Source: Opitutus terrae PB90-1 (GTDB taxonomy: Bacteria > Verrucomicrobiota > Verrucomicrobiia > Opitutales > Opitutaceae). Taken from it: a stretch of 64,000 bases of DNA. The first letter of the stretch is position 1; every line of letters begins with the position of its first letter. This document shows, piece by piece, positions 8,739-18,514 of the stretch. A model generated the notes under the pieces. It was not told where the DNA came from. It did not search any database and saw only the letters and a list, made by a program, of their open reading frames with translations. The position numbers were made by a program, and so were the translations under genes. The stretch covers positions 4,535,001 through 4,599,000 of the forward strand of contig NC_010571.1 in NCBI RefSeq assembly GCF_000019965.1, written 5' to 3'.

Positions 8739-10817
8739 TCAGGCGGCGGGCGCCAGACCGCTCCGCCGCAAGAGGGCGTTTAGGTCAGGCTCCCGACCCA
8801 TGAACCGCCGAAACAGTTCCGCCGGATCCGCGGAATTTCCCCGGCTGAGGACGTGTTCGATGAACGCCGCCCCCGTGCCGGCGTTGAACAAACCCTCCCG
8901 TTGGAAGCGCGTGAAGGCGTCCGCATCGAGCACCTCGGCCCATTTGTAGGAATAGTAGCCCGCGGCATAGCCCACGGGATCGGCAAAGACGTGCGTGAAG
9001 CGTTTCACCACCGTCGGCGCCGGCGGCTCCGTCGGCACCAGGCACTCCGCGATCGCCGCGCGCGCCAGCGGCTCGATGTCCGCGGCCGCCACGAAATCCG
9101 CGGTCCGCATGTGCAGCGCGAGATCCATCCGGGCGAGCGACAGCTGCCGCATCGTCGCGCAGGCGCTGCGGAAATTCCGCGCCGCGGTCATCTTGGCGAA
9201 CAGATCGTCGGGAATCGGCGCGCCGGTCTGATCGTGCCGGGCAAACAGATCGAGCCCCTCGCGCTCCCAGCACCAATTCTCCATGAGCTGTGACGGCAGC
9301 TCGACGAAATCCCAGGCGACGTTGACGCCGTTAAGCGACTTGATCTCCACCTCGCCGAGCAGGTGGTGCAGCAGGTGGCCGAACTCGTGGAAGATGGTCT
9401 CCACCTCCCGATGCGTCAGCAGCGCCGGCCGGTCGGCGGTCGGCGGCGTGAGGTTGCCGCAAATCAGTCCGAGATGCGGCGCGCGCTGACCGGCCGCCGT
9501 GGGCCCACCGGTGATCAAGTAGTTCATCCACGCCCCGCCCCGCTTCGATTCGCGCGGGTGCCAGTCGGCGTAGAACGAACCGACGTGCCGGCCGGTACGG
9601 TCATGCACGTCGTAGAATTTCACCTCGGGATGCCACACCTCCACGGTGTCATCGGCCGCGACGCCGGCGATGCTGGGGCGAACCGTGATCTCGAGTCCGA
9701 ATACTCGCCGCGCAAGCTCGAACAGGCCCGGGATCACGCGATTCATCGGGAAATACGGTCGCAGCGCCTCCTCGTCGAAGGCGTAGCGCGCCTGCCGCAA
9801 TCGCTCCGCCCAGAACGCGAGCTCCCAAGGCGCGAGTGGACGGACGGGCTGCCGGGTTTGCTGCGCCCGGAACTCCTCCAACTCGCGGCATTCGCGCTGA
9901 AACGCCGTCGCCGCCCGCTGTTGGAGGTCCGCCAAGAAGGCCTCGGCACGCGCGCCGCTCTTCGCCATTCGCCGCTCCAGCACGAGATCGGCGAAATGCG
10001 GTTTGCCCAGCAACGCCGCCTTCTCGGCGCGCAGCCGTAGAATCCGCGTGATCAGAGCGGTGTTGTCATACGGCGATTCGGCGCCGACGCCCACCGCGGC
10101 CGACCAGACTTCGCGGCGCAGTGACTCGTCTTCGGCGTAGGTCATCAGCGGTTCCTGCGAAGGCTGGTGCAGCGTGAAGAGCCAACCTGTTTCGCCTTTT
10201 GCGGCGGCCTTCTCGCGCGCCGTCGTCCGCGCGTGTTCGGGCAGGCCTTTCAACCGCGACTCGTCCGTGACCACGAGCTGCCACGCGTTCGTCGCGTCGA
10301 GCACGTTCTCGGAGTATTTCTGCGTGAGCTCCGCCAGTTCGGCCTGCAGCGCCTCGAGCCGTTGCCGCTGCGCTTCCGGCAGGTCCGCGCCCGCCTGCCG
10401 AAAATCGGCCTGGGTCTCGTCCACAAACCGCCGTGCCACGCCCTGCAACGCCCGACCGTTGGACGAATTCGCAAACGCTCCCAGCCGTCGCCACAGCTCG
10501 AGGTTGAGCGGAATCCGCGCGAAAAACGAAGTGACGCGCGGCAGCATCGCGTTGTGCGCCGCGCGCACCGCCGGCGAATCCGCGACGGATTGCAGATGCG
10601 TGACCTTGCCCCAGGCTTCGTTGATCTCCTCGGTGGCATGCTCCAGCGCCAGGAAGGTGTTTTCGTAGGTAACCTCGCCCAGCGGCGTGGCGGCGATCCG
10701 GTCGATCGCCACCTGCGCACGATCGAGGGCCTCGCTGATCGCCGATTCGATATGCTGCGGATCGAGCCGGGACCACCGGATGTGAAACCGCCGGTCGAGG
10801 AAGGGATTGTCAGCCAT
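8739..10817 (-). CDS. M3-family oligopeptidase (oligopeptidase A / Dcp-like)
   Basis: A 692-residue cytoplasmic zinc metallopeptidase of family M3. The active-site HEFGH is at residues 477-481 with the expected downstream glutamate region (NGVNVAWDFVELPSQLMENW). Length and N-terminus (MADNPFLDRRFHIRW) fit oligopeptidase A, which degrades short peptides, including cleaved signal peptides. I prefer ATG 10817 over an upstream in-frame TTG at 10859, because the TTG extension adds 14 unconserved-looking residues and would sit four bases after the previous gene. It follows the TonB receptor gene and precedes tamB on the same strand. No signal peptide. Confidence 0.92.
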   Translation of the reverse strand: MADNPFLDRRFHIRWSRLDPQHIESAISEALDRAQVAIDRIAATPLGEVTYENTFLALEHATEEINEAWGKVTHLQSVADSPAVRAAHNAMLPRVTSFFARIPLNLELWRRLGAFANSSNGRALQGVARRFVDETQADFRQAGADLPEAQRQRLEALQAELAELTQKYSENVLDATNAWQLVVTDESRLKGLPEHARTTAREKAAAKGETGWLFTLHQPSQEPLMTYAEDESLRREVWSAAVGVGAESPYDNTALITRILRLRAEKAALLGKPHFADLVLERRMAKSGARAEAFLADLQQRAATAFQRECRELEEFRAQQTRQPVRPLAPWELAFWAERLRQARYAFDEEALRPYFPMNRVIPGLFELARRVFGLEITVRPSIAGVAADDTVEVWHPEVKFYDVHDRTGRHVGSFYADWHPRESKRGGAWMNYLITGGPTAAGQRAPHLGLICGNLTPPTADRPALLTHREVETIFHEFGHLLHHLLGEVEIKSLNGVNVAWDFVELPSQLMENWCWEREGLDLFARHDQTGAPIPDDLFAKMTAARNFRSACATMRQLSLARMDLALHMRTADFVAAADIEPLARAAIAECLVPTEPPAPTVVKRFTHVFADPVGYAAGYYSYKWAEVLDADAFTRFQREGLFNAGTGAAFIEHVLSRGNSADPAELFRRFMGREPDLNALLRRSGLAPAA

Positions 10818-10862
10818 GCCCGCAAACACCCGCGCGGACTGGCGGATGTCAAACTGCAAACA

Positions 10863-12728
10863 TCACCACGTATAGCCGGCGCTGAACGATGTCTGCCGAC
10901 GCGCGGCAGGCACCGCCGGGACTTCCTGAAAGGTCGAATCCCAGAGGTTGTCGACTTGCACCGATAGCGACAACCGGCGCAACGCCGCCGGCCGATACGT
11001 GACTCCGAGCGAGCTGATGAGCGGGTGGTCACCGCCGCGGGTCCGCAGCAGATTGGCCGCCTGCACGCGCACTTCGTTGTCGAGCCGGAGCTCAATTTCG
11101 CGCGTGAGCCGCGCGGTGACCGCGGCCGTCAGCCGCTGACGGGCATAGTTGAGCGCATAGAAACTCGCGTCCACCAACGCGCCCCCATAGTCCGCGTCCT
11201 TCGTCAACCAGGTGTAGCCCAACACCACGTCGAACCGCTGCCACGAGCGTTGCGCCACCACCTCGAATCCCGTGGTCGCGATATCCACCGCACTGGCCGT
11301 GCGCGCGGTCACGCCGCGACGAAATGTCCAGTCGACGAGATCGTCGTCGCGCCGATAAAAAACGGCGGCCTGCCCTCGCCAGCCGGCGGCGGCGAGTTGC
11401 GCGCCCGCCTCAAGGTTGTGACTGGTCTCGCGACCGAGGTCCGGGTTGCCGCGAAACAAACCGGCGGCGGCGCTGGAGTTCAGCGCCGTGTAGGTCGGCA
11501 CCTGGCTGGTCTTGGCGTAGCTCAGATAGAGTTTCTGCCACGGGCCCGACGATTCGCGCGCGAGTTCGAGGATGGGCGAGAGTTCCCCGCTGCCGCGGTT
11601 CGTGTCGTCGTAGCTGGCCCCCGCCCTGGCCACGAGCTTCGCTCCGCCGCCCAAGGCCCGGGACCATTCCGGCACGAGCGCGAGCTTGTAGAGCTGCCGA
11701 GTGTTGAACCGCCCGAAAATGAGCGAGGTGGACTTGAGTTCGTCGTGCCACGCCTCCGCGCGATAATTGAGGGCAAACGCATCGAGCGACTGGCGGCCGC
11801 TCAGCGCGGCACTCTGCACCCACGTCGTGTGGCGGAAATAAGGCTGCACCGGTCCGATCAGCCGGTTGTAAACATACTCGTCCTTGTTTCGCCGGTAGGC
11901 AGCGCCCGCCTCGAAGAAATCCCCGCCGCCGAAATCCCGCCGGTGATTCAACGCAATCAGGATCGTTTCGAGATCGTCGGTTTCGTTCGAGTTGAAGGGG
12001 GTGTAGAGATTGGGCCAGCCGAAGAACTTCGCCTGATAGCCGGCGAACAGATCCGTCTGCGCGCCGGCGCCGGCCAGCTGCAAACGCGCGTTGACGCGGT
12101 TCAACACGTGATCGCCATACGGCACGGAGCCGTCCGAGTCCGAATGTGCCCATGCCACGTCGGCGGCGAGTTGCCGTCCGCCGAGTTTCACGTCGCTCAC
12201 GTAGCCCTGATAAAACTCGCCCTGTGTGAGCCCATCCTGGCCCGCGCCAACCGCCACGGCGCCCGCGGTGCGGATCGGCCGCCAGCCGTGCAGCACAGAG
12301 CCGACAGTGGCATTGGTCGCGCTGAGGCCCAGGTCCGCGCCCGTGACGATCTGCGGCGCGCCCAGCATGGCCGGAGCGACGGGAATCTCCGCGAAATAAT
12401 GCCCGGTCTGCGGATCGAAGAGCGTGACCGCACCGAGCGTGAACCCGGTATTTTCGAAGATGCCGCCGCGGATCGCGATGTCGGCCTGCCCTTCGGCAAA
12501 GTTGCGCGCCTGCACGTCGACGCGCGGTTCGAACCGCAGCGCCGAGACCGGCATCGCGAAGGTCGCCACGGGCGCCTGATTGGCGACGCGTTGGGAATAC
12601 ACGGTCAGCAGCGGCAGGGACCTGTCCGGCGCGTCCGCGAGCAGGCAGGTCGCAAGGGCCAGCCAGCCGAAGCCGACGAGAACGGGTGCGGGGCGGGTCG
12701 TGATTGAGAAGGTGGAGGAAGGGCGCAT
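10863..12728 (-). CDS. TonB-dependent outer-membrane receptor
   Basis: A 621-residue protein with a signal peptide (about 1-31), a plug domain (about 40-150) and a C-terminal beta-barrel ending FSAGYTW, with an aromatic last residue. Barrel strands with alternating aromatic residues and loops are seen throughout, e.g. GYTWLTKDADYGGALVDASFY, and the NLWDSTFQEVPA segment resembles the last strands of BtuB/CirA-like receptors. It would import a scarce ligand with energy from TonB-ExbBD. The size resembles vitamin-B12/colicin-type receptors, but the substrate cannot be read from sequence. No riboswitch-like structure was recognised in the short upstream gap. The M3 peptidase gene follows. Confidence 0.88.
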   Translation of the reverse strand: MRPSSTFSITTRPAPVLVGFGWLALATCLLADAPDRSLPLLTVYSQRVANQAPVATFAMPVSALRFEPRVDVQARNFAEGQADIAIRGGIFENTGFTLGAVTLFDPQTGHYFAEIPVAPAMLGAPQIVTGADLGLSATNATVGSVLHGWRPIRTAGAVAVGAGQDGLTQGEFYQGYVSDVKLGGRQLAADVAWAHSDSDGSVPYGDHVLNRVNARLQLAGAGAQTDLFAGYQAKFFGWPNLYTPFNSNETDDLETILIALNHRRDFGGGDFFEAGAAYRRNKDEYVYNRLIGPVQPYFRHTTWVQSAALSGRQSLDAFALNYRAEAWHDELKSTSLIFGRFNTRQLYKLALVPEWSRALGGGAKLVARAGASYDDTNRGSGELSPILELARESSGPWQKLYLSYAKTSQVPTYTALNSSAAAGLFRGNPDLGRETSHNLEAGAQLAAAGWRGQAAVFYRRDDDLVDWTFRRGVTARTASAVDIATTGFEVVAQRSWQRFDVVLGYTWLTKDADYGGALVDASFYALNYARQRLTAAVTARLTREIELRLDNEVRVQAANLLRTRGGDHPLISSLGVTYRPAALRRLSLSVQVDNLWDSTFQEVPAVPAARRQTSFSAGYTW

Positions 12729-12769
12729 CGGTTAAGGCGGACCGCCAGCTTGGCTTAACAAGCCGGCGC

Positions 12770-12796
12770 AAGAAAACCCCGGCGCGGGGGCCGGGG
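12770..12796 (-). terminator. Intrinsic terminator of the ferredoxin gene
   Basis: A stem of CCCCGGC (12777-12783) and GCCGGGG (12790-12796) with a six-base loop. On the minus strand it is followed by TTTTCT. It lies 27 bases past the end of the minus-strand ferredoxin gene and before the TonB receptor start. Confidence 0.7.
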
Positions 12797-12822
12797 TGAA
12801 TCAAAAGCGAAGGGCGGGGCGC

Positions 12823-13059
12823 TTATTCGTCGCCGTCCTGGCCGATGGCCTCGACCGGACAGCCCTCAAGCGCCTCCATGCATTGGGCCACTTCCTCTTC
12901 GGTCGTCGGCTGCTTGAAGACGTAGGAGTAGCCTCCCTCGTCATGTCGCTGGAAAGAGCCCGGAGCCGTTTCCCGACACAGGTCGCAGTCGATGCATTGC
13001 TGATCGACGTAGAACTTGCCCGGTGCGTTCTGGGGCCATTTGTCCGCTTTATTGGCCAT
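12823..13059 (-). CDS. Small single-cluster ferredoxin
   Basis: A 78-residue protein with the iron-sulfur pattern C-x2-C-x2-C (CIDCDLC, about residues 21-27) and a distal Cys-Pro (EGCPVEAI) near the C-terminus, as in monocluster [4Fe-4S] ferredoxins. A further cysteine lies in VAQCMEAL. The acidic C-terminus (GQDGDE) is typical of electron carriers that dock to basic partners. I chose ATG 13059 (MANKADKW); the longer frame upstream contributes 39 residues with no ferredoxin character. It is monocistronic and divergent from the rhomboid gene. The redox partner is unknown. Confidence 0.88.
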   Translation of the reverse strand: MANKADKWPQNAPGKFYVDQQCIDCDLCRETAPGSFQRHDEGGYSYVFKQPTTEEEVAQCMEALEGCPVEAIGQDGDE

Positions 13060-13180
13060 GGTTGGCGCGAACAAAGAGTAATTGCGCACCCTGTCAAGCG
13101 GGCTCCCCGGCGGCCAAAACCGCGTAAAACTGCCGGTGGCGACTTGTGTTTGCCGGGGGCTATTCCTAGCTTGCAACGCG

Positions 13181-14074
13181 ATGCTGTCCGACCGCCCCTA
13201 TATGCGCGACGATTACCCGCGCAACCGCACGACGGTGCTGACCTGGCTGATTTCCGCCATTGTCGCGATGTTCGTGCTACAGCACCTGTTGTGGCGGTTG
13301 TTCAACGCCGACACCCTGCTGGACCAGTTGCTGGGGCTGAGCGTCGCGAACCTCAAGGCGGGCCGGATCTGGACGCTCGTCACGTACAGCTTCCTGCACT
13401 CGAAGGCGAACTTCCTGCACATCATCGCCAATCTGCTCGGGCTGTATTTCGTCGGCCGGGTGTTGCTGCCGGTGCTGGGATCGCGGCGCTTCCTCGGACT
13501 CTACGCCGCGGCCGTGGGCCTGGGCGGCGCGCTGTGGCTGGGCACGCATTGGAGCGCCGGCACCGGCACGCTGATCGGCGCGTCCGCCGGCGTGCTCGGG
13601 CTGTTCATGCTGTTTGCCTGTCTGAACCCGAACCAGCCGATGACGTTCCTGCTGTTCTTCATCGTGCCGGTCACGTTGCGGCCCAAATATGTCGCCGCCG
13701 GTTTGCTGGCTTTTGAGCTGCTGGGCTTCGGTTTCTACGAGGTGATGGGCGCGGTTTCGCCGTTCGGCGCTCCCTTGGCCCATTCCGCTCACTTGGGGGG
13801 GATGCTCGCCGGTTGGGTGTTCTTCCGCACCTTCCACGCCAGCCGCGGCTGGTTCCGGCCCTCCCGCCCGGACGTCGAATTGCCGCGTTGGATGCAAAAG
13901 ACCCCCAAAGCCGCGCCGCCCCCCGTTTACCAGGTCGACGTCACCAAACGCGAGGACCTGCGCGCGGAGGTGGATCGCATCCTCGATAAAATCAACAGTC
14001 ATGGTTTCGGGGCGCTGACCGAGGAGGAAAAACGGCTGCTGGATGAGGCGCGTGACCTGCTCAGCCGCCGTTGA
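13181..14074 (+). CDS. Rhomboid intramembrane serine protease with cytosolic C-terminal tail
   Basis: A 297-residue protein with about six membrane segments. The catalytic serine lies in GASAG (Ser135) and the catalytic histidine in SAHLGG (His204), the Ser-His dyad of rhomboids. It cleaves transmembrane helices within the membrane. Beyond the last helix is an ~80-residue soluble tail ending VDRILDKINSHGFGALTEEEKRLLDEARDLLSRR, a conserved-looking helical motif seen at the end of many Bacteroidota and Verrucomicrobiota rhomboids. ATG 13181 is preferred because the extended N-terminus from 13082 looks non-coding. Divergent from the ferredoxin gene. Confidence 0.92.
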   Translation: MLSDRPYMRDDYPRNRTTVLTWLISAIVAMFVLQHLLWRLFNADTLLDQLLGLSVANLKAGRIWTLVTYSFLHSKANFLHIIANLLGLYFVGRVLLPVLGSRRFLGLYAAAVGLGGALWLGTHWSAGTGTLIGASAGVLGLFMLFACLNPNQPMTFLLFFIVPVTLRPKYVAAGLLAFELLGFGFYEVMGAVSPFGAPLAHSAHLGGMLAGWVFFRTFHASRGWFRPSRPDVELPRWMQKTPKAAPPPVYQVDVTKREDLRAEVDRILDKINSHGFGALTEEEKRLLDEARDLLSRR

Positions 14075-14169
14075 CCGGTCGCGCCGCGTGATCAAGTCCG
14101 GCGCCGCGCGTGCCGACTAGCAGTAAGCGCACGAAACAATTGCCCATTTCGCCTATCTAGAAACCAGTC

Positions 14170-16401
14170 ATGTTGCACCGTCCTCTTTTCCGCCGTCTGG
14201 CGCTCGCCTCCGGGGCGCTGATTTCGTTGCTCGCCGTCACGTCGACGAACGCCGCGAGCGATCGCAAGTTCGTCACCACCCCCACGCTGTCGGTCGAGGC
14301 CCGCACGCTCGTCAACCTGCTCGAACAGGCCCACTACAACCGCGATGCGGTCGATCCCGCCGACTACGGCCAGGTCGTGGAAAACTACATGGGCGACCTG
14401 GACGGCCAGCGGCTCTTCTTCCTCGCCACCGACAAGCAGAAGTTCAACGAGCAGTTCGGCGGCAAGGCCATTTACTGGAACCTTTATTCGCTCGGCAATA
14501 TCGACGCGGCGTACGAGATTTTCCGCCTCTACGAGGATCGCGCGCACGCGCGGATCAATTGGATTTTTGAGGAGCTCAACAAGGAGTTCGATCTCTCGGG
14601 CCAGGACACCTACCGCGTGGATCGCAGCAAATCCGAATGGGCGGCGACACCGGCCGCCGCCGACGCGCTCTGGCGCCAGCGGTTGAAGTTCGAGCTCATC
14701 TCCGAGCTCATGAACAAGAAGTCGATGGACGAGGCCAAGCAGACCGTCCGCAAGCGCTATGAGCGGATGCTGAAGAACGTGGCCGACCTCGAGCTCAACG
14801 ATGTGGCGGAGTTGTTCCTCTCGAACATCGCCCGGATCTACGATCCGCATTCGACCTATTTCTCGGCCGACACCTTTGAGGACTTCGGCATTCAGATGAA
14901 GCTCCAGCTCGTCGGCATCGGCGCCCTGCTCGGGATCGAGGAGGACTACTGTTTCGTGAAGGAAATCGTTCCGGGCGGTCCCGCCGACCTGGGGAAGCAG
15001 CTCAAACCGAACGACAAGATCATCGCCGTGGCCCAGCCCGGAAGCGAGCCCGTCGAGATCATCGGCATGAAGCTCCGCAAGGTGGTCGAGATGATCCGCG
15101 GCACCAAGGGCTCGCAGGTGAAGCTGATCGTCGAGCCGGCGGACGCCACCGATGCCTCGACGCGGAAGGAGATCACGATCGTGCGCGACGTGGTGAAACT
15201 GAATTCCGCGCGCGCCCGCGCGGCGGTGTTCCAAGTGCCCGACGCCACCGGGCAGACCACCGTGCCCCTCGGCGTGATCACGCTGCCCGCCTTTTACGGC
15301 CCCGCCGACAGCGAGGATCCCGAGGCCGAGAAGACCAGCGCGACGAAGGATGTCGCCCGGCTGATCGAACAGCTGAAGGACGCCGGCATCAAGGGCCTCG
15401 TGCTCGATCTCCGCCACAACGGCGGCGGCTATCTGAGCGAAGCCGTCGATCTCACGGGTCTGTTCATCTCGCGCGGTCCTGTCGTGCAGGTGAAGAACTA
15501 CGCCGGCGAAATTCAGATCGACAACGACAACGATCCCGCCGTCGCCTACCAGGGCCCGCTCGCCGTCCTCGTCGACCGCTTCAGCGCCTCCGCGTCGGAG
15601 ATCGTCACCGGGGCGTTGCAGAATTACGGCCGCGCGATCGTGATCGGCGACACCTCCACGCATGGCAAGGGCAGCGTCCAGACCGTGCTGGAGATGAAGA
15701 ACCTCGTGCCGCAACTGGCGCGCACCGGCGAGAAGAGCGGCGCCGCCAAGTTCACGGTGCAGAAATACTATCTGCCGAACGGCTCCTCCACGCAGCTCAA
15801 AGGCGTCGTCCCGGACATCGTCCTGCCGTCGATCGACGAATTTCTCCCCATTGGCGAAGGCAGCCTGCCGCACGCGCTCGTCTGGGATGAGATCCCGACG
15901 AGCTTCTTCGACGGTTCGCCGCTTGATGCAAAAGTGCTCACCACGCTGCGCGAAGCCAGCCAGCGCCGGCAGGCGCAGCTCGATGAGTTCGCTTATCTCC
16001 GGAAGAACGTCGACTGGTTCAAGGTTCGCCAGGAGCAGAAACTCGTGTCGTTGAATTTGCAGGCGCGGCAGCAGCAAAAGGAAACCGACGAGACCTTCCG
16101 CAAGGAAATGAAAACCAAGAAGGAGGAGCTCGCGAAGTCGGACTTCCCCTTCCGTGAATTCCGTCTGGGCCCACCGCCACCGCCGAAGATCAAGGCCGAG
16201 CCCAAGGAGGGCGACCTCCCGGAAGCCGTCGAGGACGAGCTTAGCACGGACGAGAGTGACGAGAGCTACGCCAAGGTCGACGTGCACCTGCGCGAGTCGC
16301 TGCGCGTCCTGAACGATGCCGTCGAGCTCGGCGAAAGCCCGCAATACTGGGCCAGCAACCACCCGCCGCTCACCTTGGCGGCCGTCAATCGCAAGGGCTG
16401 A
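14170..16401 (+). CDS. prc: Tail-specific protease Prc/Tsp (family S41A)
   Basis: A 743-residue exported protease with a signal peptide (about 1-28), the N-terminal Tsp domain (about 35-230), a PDZ domain (about 235-330) and the S41 catalytic domain. Ser474 (FSASASE) and Lys500 (HGKGSVQ) match the Ser-Lys dyad. The C-terminal Tsp-type extension is rich in Lys/Glu and Pro (about 600-743). Length and architecture fit Prc/Tsp rather than the shorter CtpA/B. Such enzymes degrade periplasmic proteins from nonpolar C-termini and trim cell-wall hydrolases. Contrast with the inactive-looking S41 homologue at 44103. Confidence 0.93.
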   Translation: MLHRPLFRRLALASGALISLLAVTSTNAASDRKFVTTPTLSVEARTLVNLLEQAHYNRDAVDPADYGQVVENYMGDLDGQRLFFLATDKQKFNEQFGGKAIYWNLYSLGNIDAAYEIFRLYEDRAHARINWIFEELNKEFDLSGQDTYRVDRSKSEWAATPAAADALWRQRLKFELISELMNKKSMDEAKQTVRKRYERMLKNVADLELNDVAELFLSNIARIYDPHSTYFSADTFEDFGIQMKLQLVGIGALLGIEEDYCFVKEIVPGGPADLGKQLKPNDKIIAVAQPGSEPVEIIGMKLRKVVEMIRGTKGSQVKLIVEPADATDASTRKEITIVRDVVKLNSARARAAVFQVPDATGQTTVPLGVITLPAFYGPADSEDPEAEKTSATKDVARLIEQLKDAGIKGLVLDLRHNGGGYLSEAVDLTGLFISRGPVVQVKNYAGEIQIDNDNDPAVAYQGPLAVLVDRFSASASEIVTGALQNYGRAIVIGDTSTHGKGSVQTVLEMKNLVPQLARTGEKSGAAKFTVQKYYLPNGSSTQLKGVVPDIVLPSIDEFLPIGEGSLPHALVWDEIPTSFFDGSPLDAKVLTTLREASQRRQAQLDEFAYLRKNVDWFKVRQEQKLVSLNLQARQQQKETDETFRKEMKTKKEELAKSDFPFREFRLGPPPPPKIKAEPKEGDLPEAVEDELSTDESDESYAKVDVHLRESLRVLNDAVELGESPQYWASNHPPLTLAAVNRKG

Positions 16402-16422
16402 ACCGTCCCGCCCCGCGCGCCC

Positions 16423-17277
16423 TCAGCGGTGCGCGATCACGTAGCGATCGCGCCCGGTCAAATCGGGCAGCGATTCGACCTGATTGAATCCGGCCTCGCG
16501 CGCCAGCGCGCACAAGGCCGGATGCTGCGCGATTCCGGTCTCGAGTGCGATCAATCCGCCGGCGGCGAGAAACTGCGTCGCGCCCGCCAGGATTTTGCGC
16601 AGGTCGGCCAGCCCATCCGGTCCGCCCGAGGTGAGTGCGAGGTGCGGCTCGTGCTCGCGCACCTCTGGCTGGGTTTGCGCCGTTTCTTCGGCGGAAAGAT
16701 AGGGCGGATTGGCCACGATCAGCTCGAACGCCGCGCCGTCCGGCAACCCCGCATACCAGTCCGACTGCAACCAAGTGACGCGCGACGGCAGTCCGGTCGC
16801 GGCCGCGTTTTCGGCGGCCAGCGCGAGCGCGTCCTCGCTGTGGTCCAACCCGGTGACCTGGGCGTCGGTGAACCGGCTCGCCAGCGCCAGCGCGATCGCG
16901 CCGCTGCCCGTCCCCAGATCCAGGATGCGCGCCGGGGGCGCGGTGTCCGCGTAACGGGCCACCACCAGCTCGACCAGCCGCTCCGTTTCCGGCCGCGGGA
17001 TCAGCGCGCGGCGATCCGTTTTCAGTTTCAGCCCGAAAAACTCCGTTTCCCCGAGCACGTATTGCAGCGGCTCGCGCTGGCCGCGACGGCGCACCAGCGG
17101 CCGGATCCGTTCGAGCTCGGCCTCGGAAAGCGGACGCTCGAACTGCAGGTAGAGTTGCATCCGGCCCAGCCCCAGGCCGTGCCCGACCAGCAATTCGGCA
17201 TTCAGCCGCGGATGCTCCAGCCCGCGGGCGGCGAAGAATTCCGTGGTCTTCTTGATGATCTCGAGGACCGTCAGCAT
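16423..17277 (-). CDS. prmC: Release factor N5-glutamine methyltransferase PrmC
   Basis: A 284-residue SAM-dependent methyltransferase with the N-terminal helical RF-binding domain (about 1-75), the SAM motif ILDLGTGSGAIALALA (about 118-133) and the NPPY catalytic motif at 190-193. NPPY binds the amide of the target glutamine in the GGQ motif of release factors. Its start codon lies one base after the stop of prfA, so the enzyme and its substrate are translationally coupled, a widespread arrangement. Full length for the family (about 280). Confidence 0.95.
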   Translation of the reverse strand: MLTVLEIIKKTTEFFAARGLEHPRLNAELLVGHGLGLGRMQLYLQFERPLSEAELERIRPLVRRRGQREPLQYVLGETEFFGLKLKTDRRALIPRPETERLVELVVARYADTAPPARILDLGTGSGAIALALASRFTDAQVTGLDHSEDALALAAENAAATGLPSRVTWLQSDWYAGLPDGAAFELIVANPPYLSAEETAQTQPEVREHEPHLALTSGGPDGLADLRKILAGATQFLAAGGLIALETGIAQHPALCALAREAGFNQVESLPDLTGRDRYVIAHR

Positions 17278-17278
17278 G

Positions 17279-18430
17279 TCACTCGTCGTCGCCGCCGGCC
17301 GCGCGGCGGATCGCGCCGGGCAAGGCGATTCCGGTCAGCGCCGCGAGCTTCTCCTCGTAATCGGCCTTGTGCAGCGCCGCGATGATCGGGTCGATGCCGC
17401 CCTCGAGGACCTGCGGCAGATTGTAGAGCGTGAGCCCGATGCGATGATCGGTCAGCCGGTTCTGCGGGAAATTGTACGTGCGAATCCGTTCACTGCGGTC
17501 GCCGGAGCCGATCTGGCTGCGGCGCGTGGCCGCGTATTTCGCGCGTTCCTCCTCCTCGCGCCGCTGCAGCAGCCGTGAGCGCAGCACGGTCAGCGCTTTC
17601 GCCTTGTTCTTGATCTGCGACCGTTCATCGGCGCAGGTGACGATCAGCCCCGTGGGCTTGTGCACGATCTGCACCGCCGAATCCGTCGTGTTCACCCCCT
17701 GCCCGCCCGGCCCGCTCGCCCGCGTCACCGTGATCTCGAGTTCCTGCGGGTCGATCTGCACGTCGACCTCCTCGGCTTCCGGGAGCACCGCCACGGTGAC
17801 CGTCGAGGTATGAATGCGCCCGTTCGCCTCGGTGACCGGCACGCGTTGCACGCGATGCACGCCGCTCTCGAATTTCAGGCGCTTGTAGACGTCCGTGCCG
17901 CTGATCAGGAAGATGACCTCCTTGAACCCGCCGCGCTCCGACATGCTGCTGCTCATCGGCTGGATCTTCCAGCCCTGCCCGTCGGCATAACGCGAATACA
18001 TCCGAAACAGGTCGGCCGCAAACAGGCTGGCCTCGTCGCCCCCGGTTCCGGCCCGGATTTCCATCACGGTGTTGCGCGAATCCGTCGGGTCCGGCGGAAT
18101 CATCGCCAGCAGCACGGCCTGCCGCAGCGCGGCGCGGCGCCGTTCGAGCTCGGGCAGCTCCGCCTGGGCGAGCTCACGCAAATCCGGATCCGCCGCGGGA
18201 TCCTTGCCCAGGGCCGCCGCCTCGGCCGCTTCCCGGCCCAGCCGGTCGTACTCCTGATAGTCGGCCACGAGTTGCTGCAACTTCTGCTGTTCGCGGGAGA
18301 CCTCGGCGGCCCGCCGGGCATTGGCGTAAAACGTCGGCTCCGCCATCTGCGCATCGAGTTCGTCGAGGCGACGCTGAAACGGAGCAAGGTCGGGAAGTTC
18401 GTCCATGGATTCGAGGGCGTGGGCGGTCAT
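17279..18430 (-). CDS. prfA: Peptide chain release factor 1
   Basis: A 383-residue class I release factor. The universally conserved GGQ is at 242-244 ([15 protein letters not shown]), and the domain-3/4 segments [20 protein letters not shown] and [18 protein letters not shown] are typical of RF1, which reads UAA and UAG. It is methylated at the GGQ glutamine by the product of the adjacent prmC. Two starts are possible, ATG 18430 or ATG 18406 ([14 protein letters not shown]); the second gives a length closer to E. coli RF1. Neither has a clear Shine-Dalgarno sequence. Confidence 0.95.
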   Translation of the reverse strand: MTAHALESMDELPDLAPFQRRLDELDAQMAEPTFYANARRAAEVSREQQKLQQLVADYQEYDRLGREAAEAAALGKDPAADPDLRELAQAELPELERRRAALRQAVLLAMIPPDPTDSRNTVMEIRAGTGGDEASLFAADLFRMYSRYADGQGWKIQPMSSSMSERGGFKEVIFLISGTDVYKRLKFESGVHRVQRVPVTEANGRIHTSTVTVAVLPEAEEVDVQIDPQELEITVTRASGPGGQGVNTTDSAVQIVHKPTGLIVTCADERSQIKNKAKALTVLRSRLLQRREEEERAKYAATRRSQIGSGDRSERIRTYNFPQNRLTDHRIGLTLYNLPQVLEGGIDPIIAALHKADYEEKLAALTGIALPGAIRRAAGGDDE

Positions 18431-18514
18431 TTGCGAATTGCGCGGACCGCCGCTTGCGGCTTCGCTGACGGCATCGTCTCGCCGGGCGCACCCGCCTAGC
18501 GTCGCTGATCAGCA

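Noticed and set aside
14092-16362. A 756-residue frame antisense to prc
   Set aside because: It mirrors the prc coding sequence, and its composition (Leu/Asp/Arg/His-rich, 'LLLLG', 'HDRAA') is what the reverse of GC-rich codons gives. No domain is recognisable, and prc is certain.
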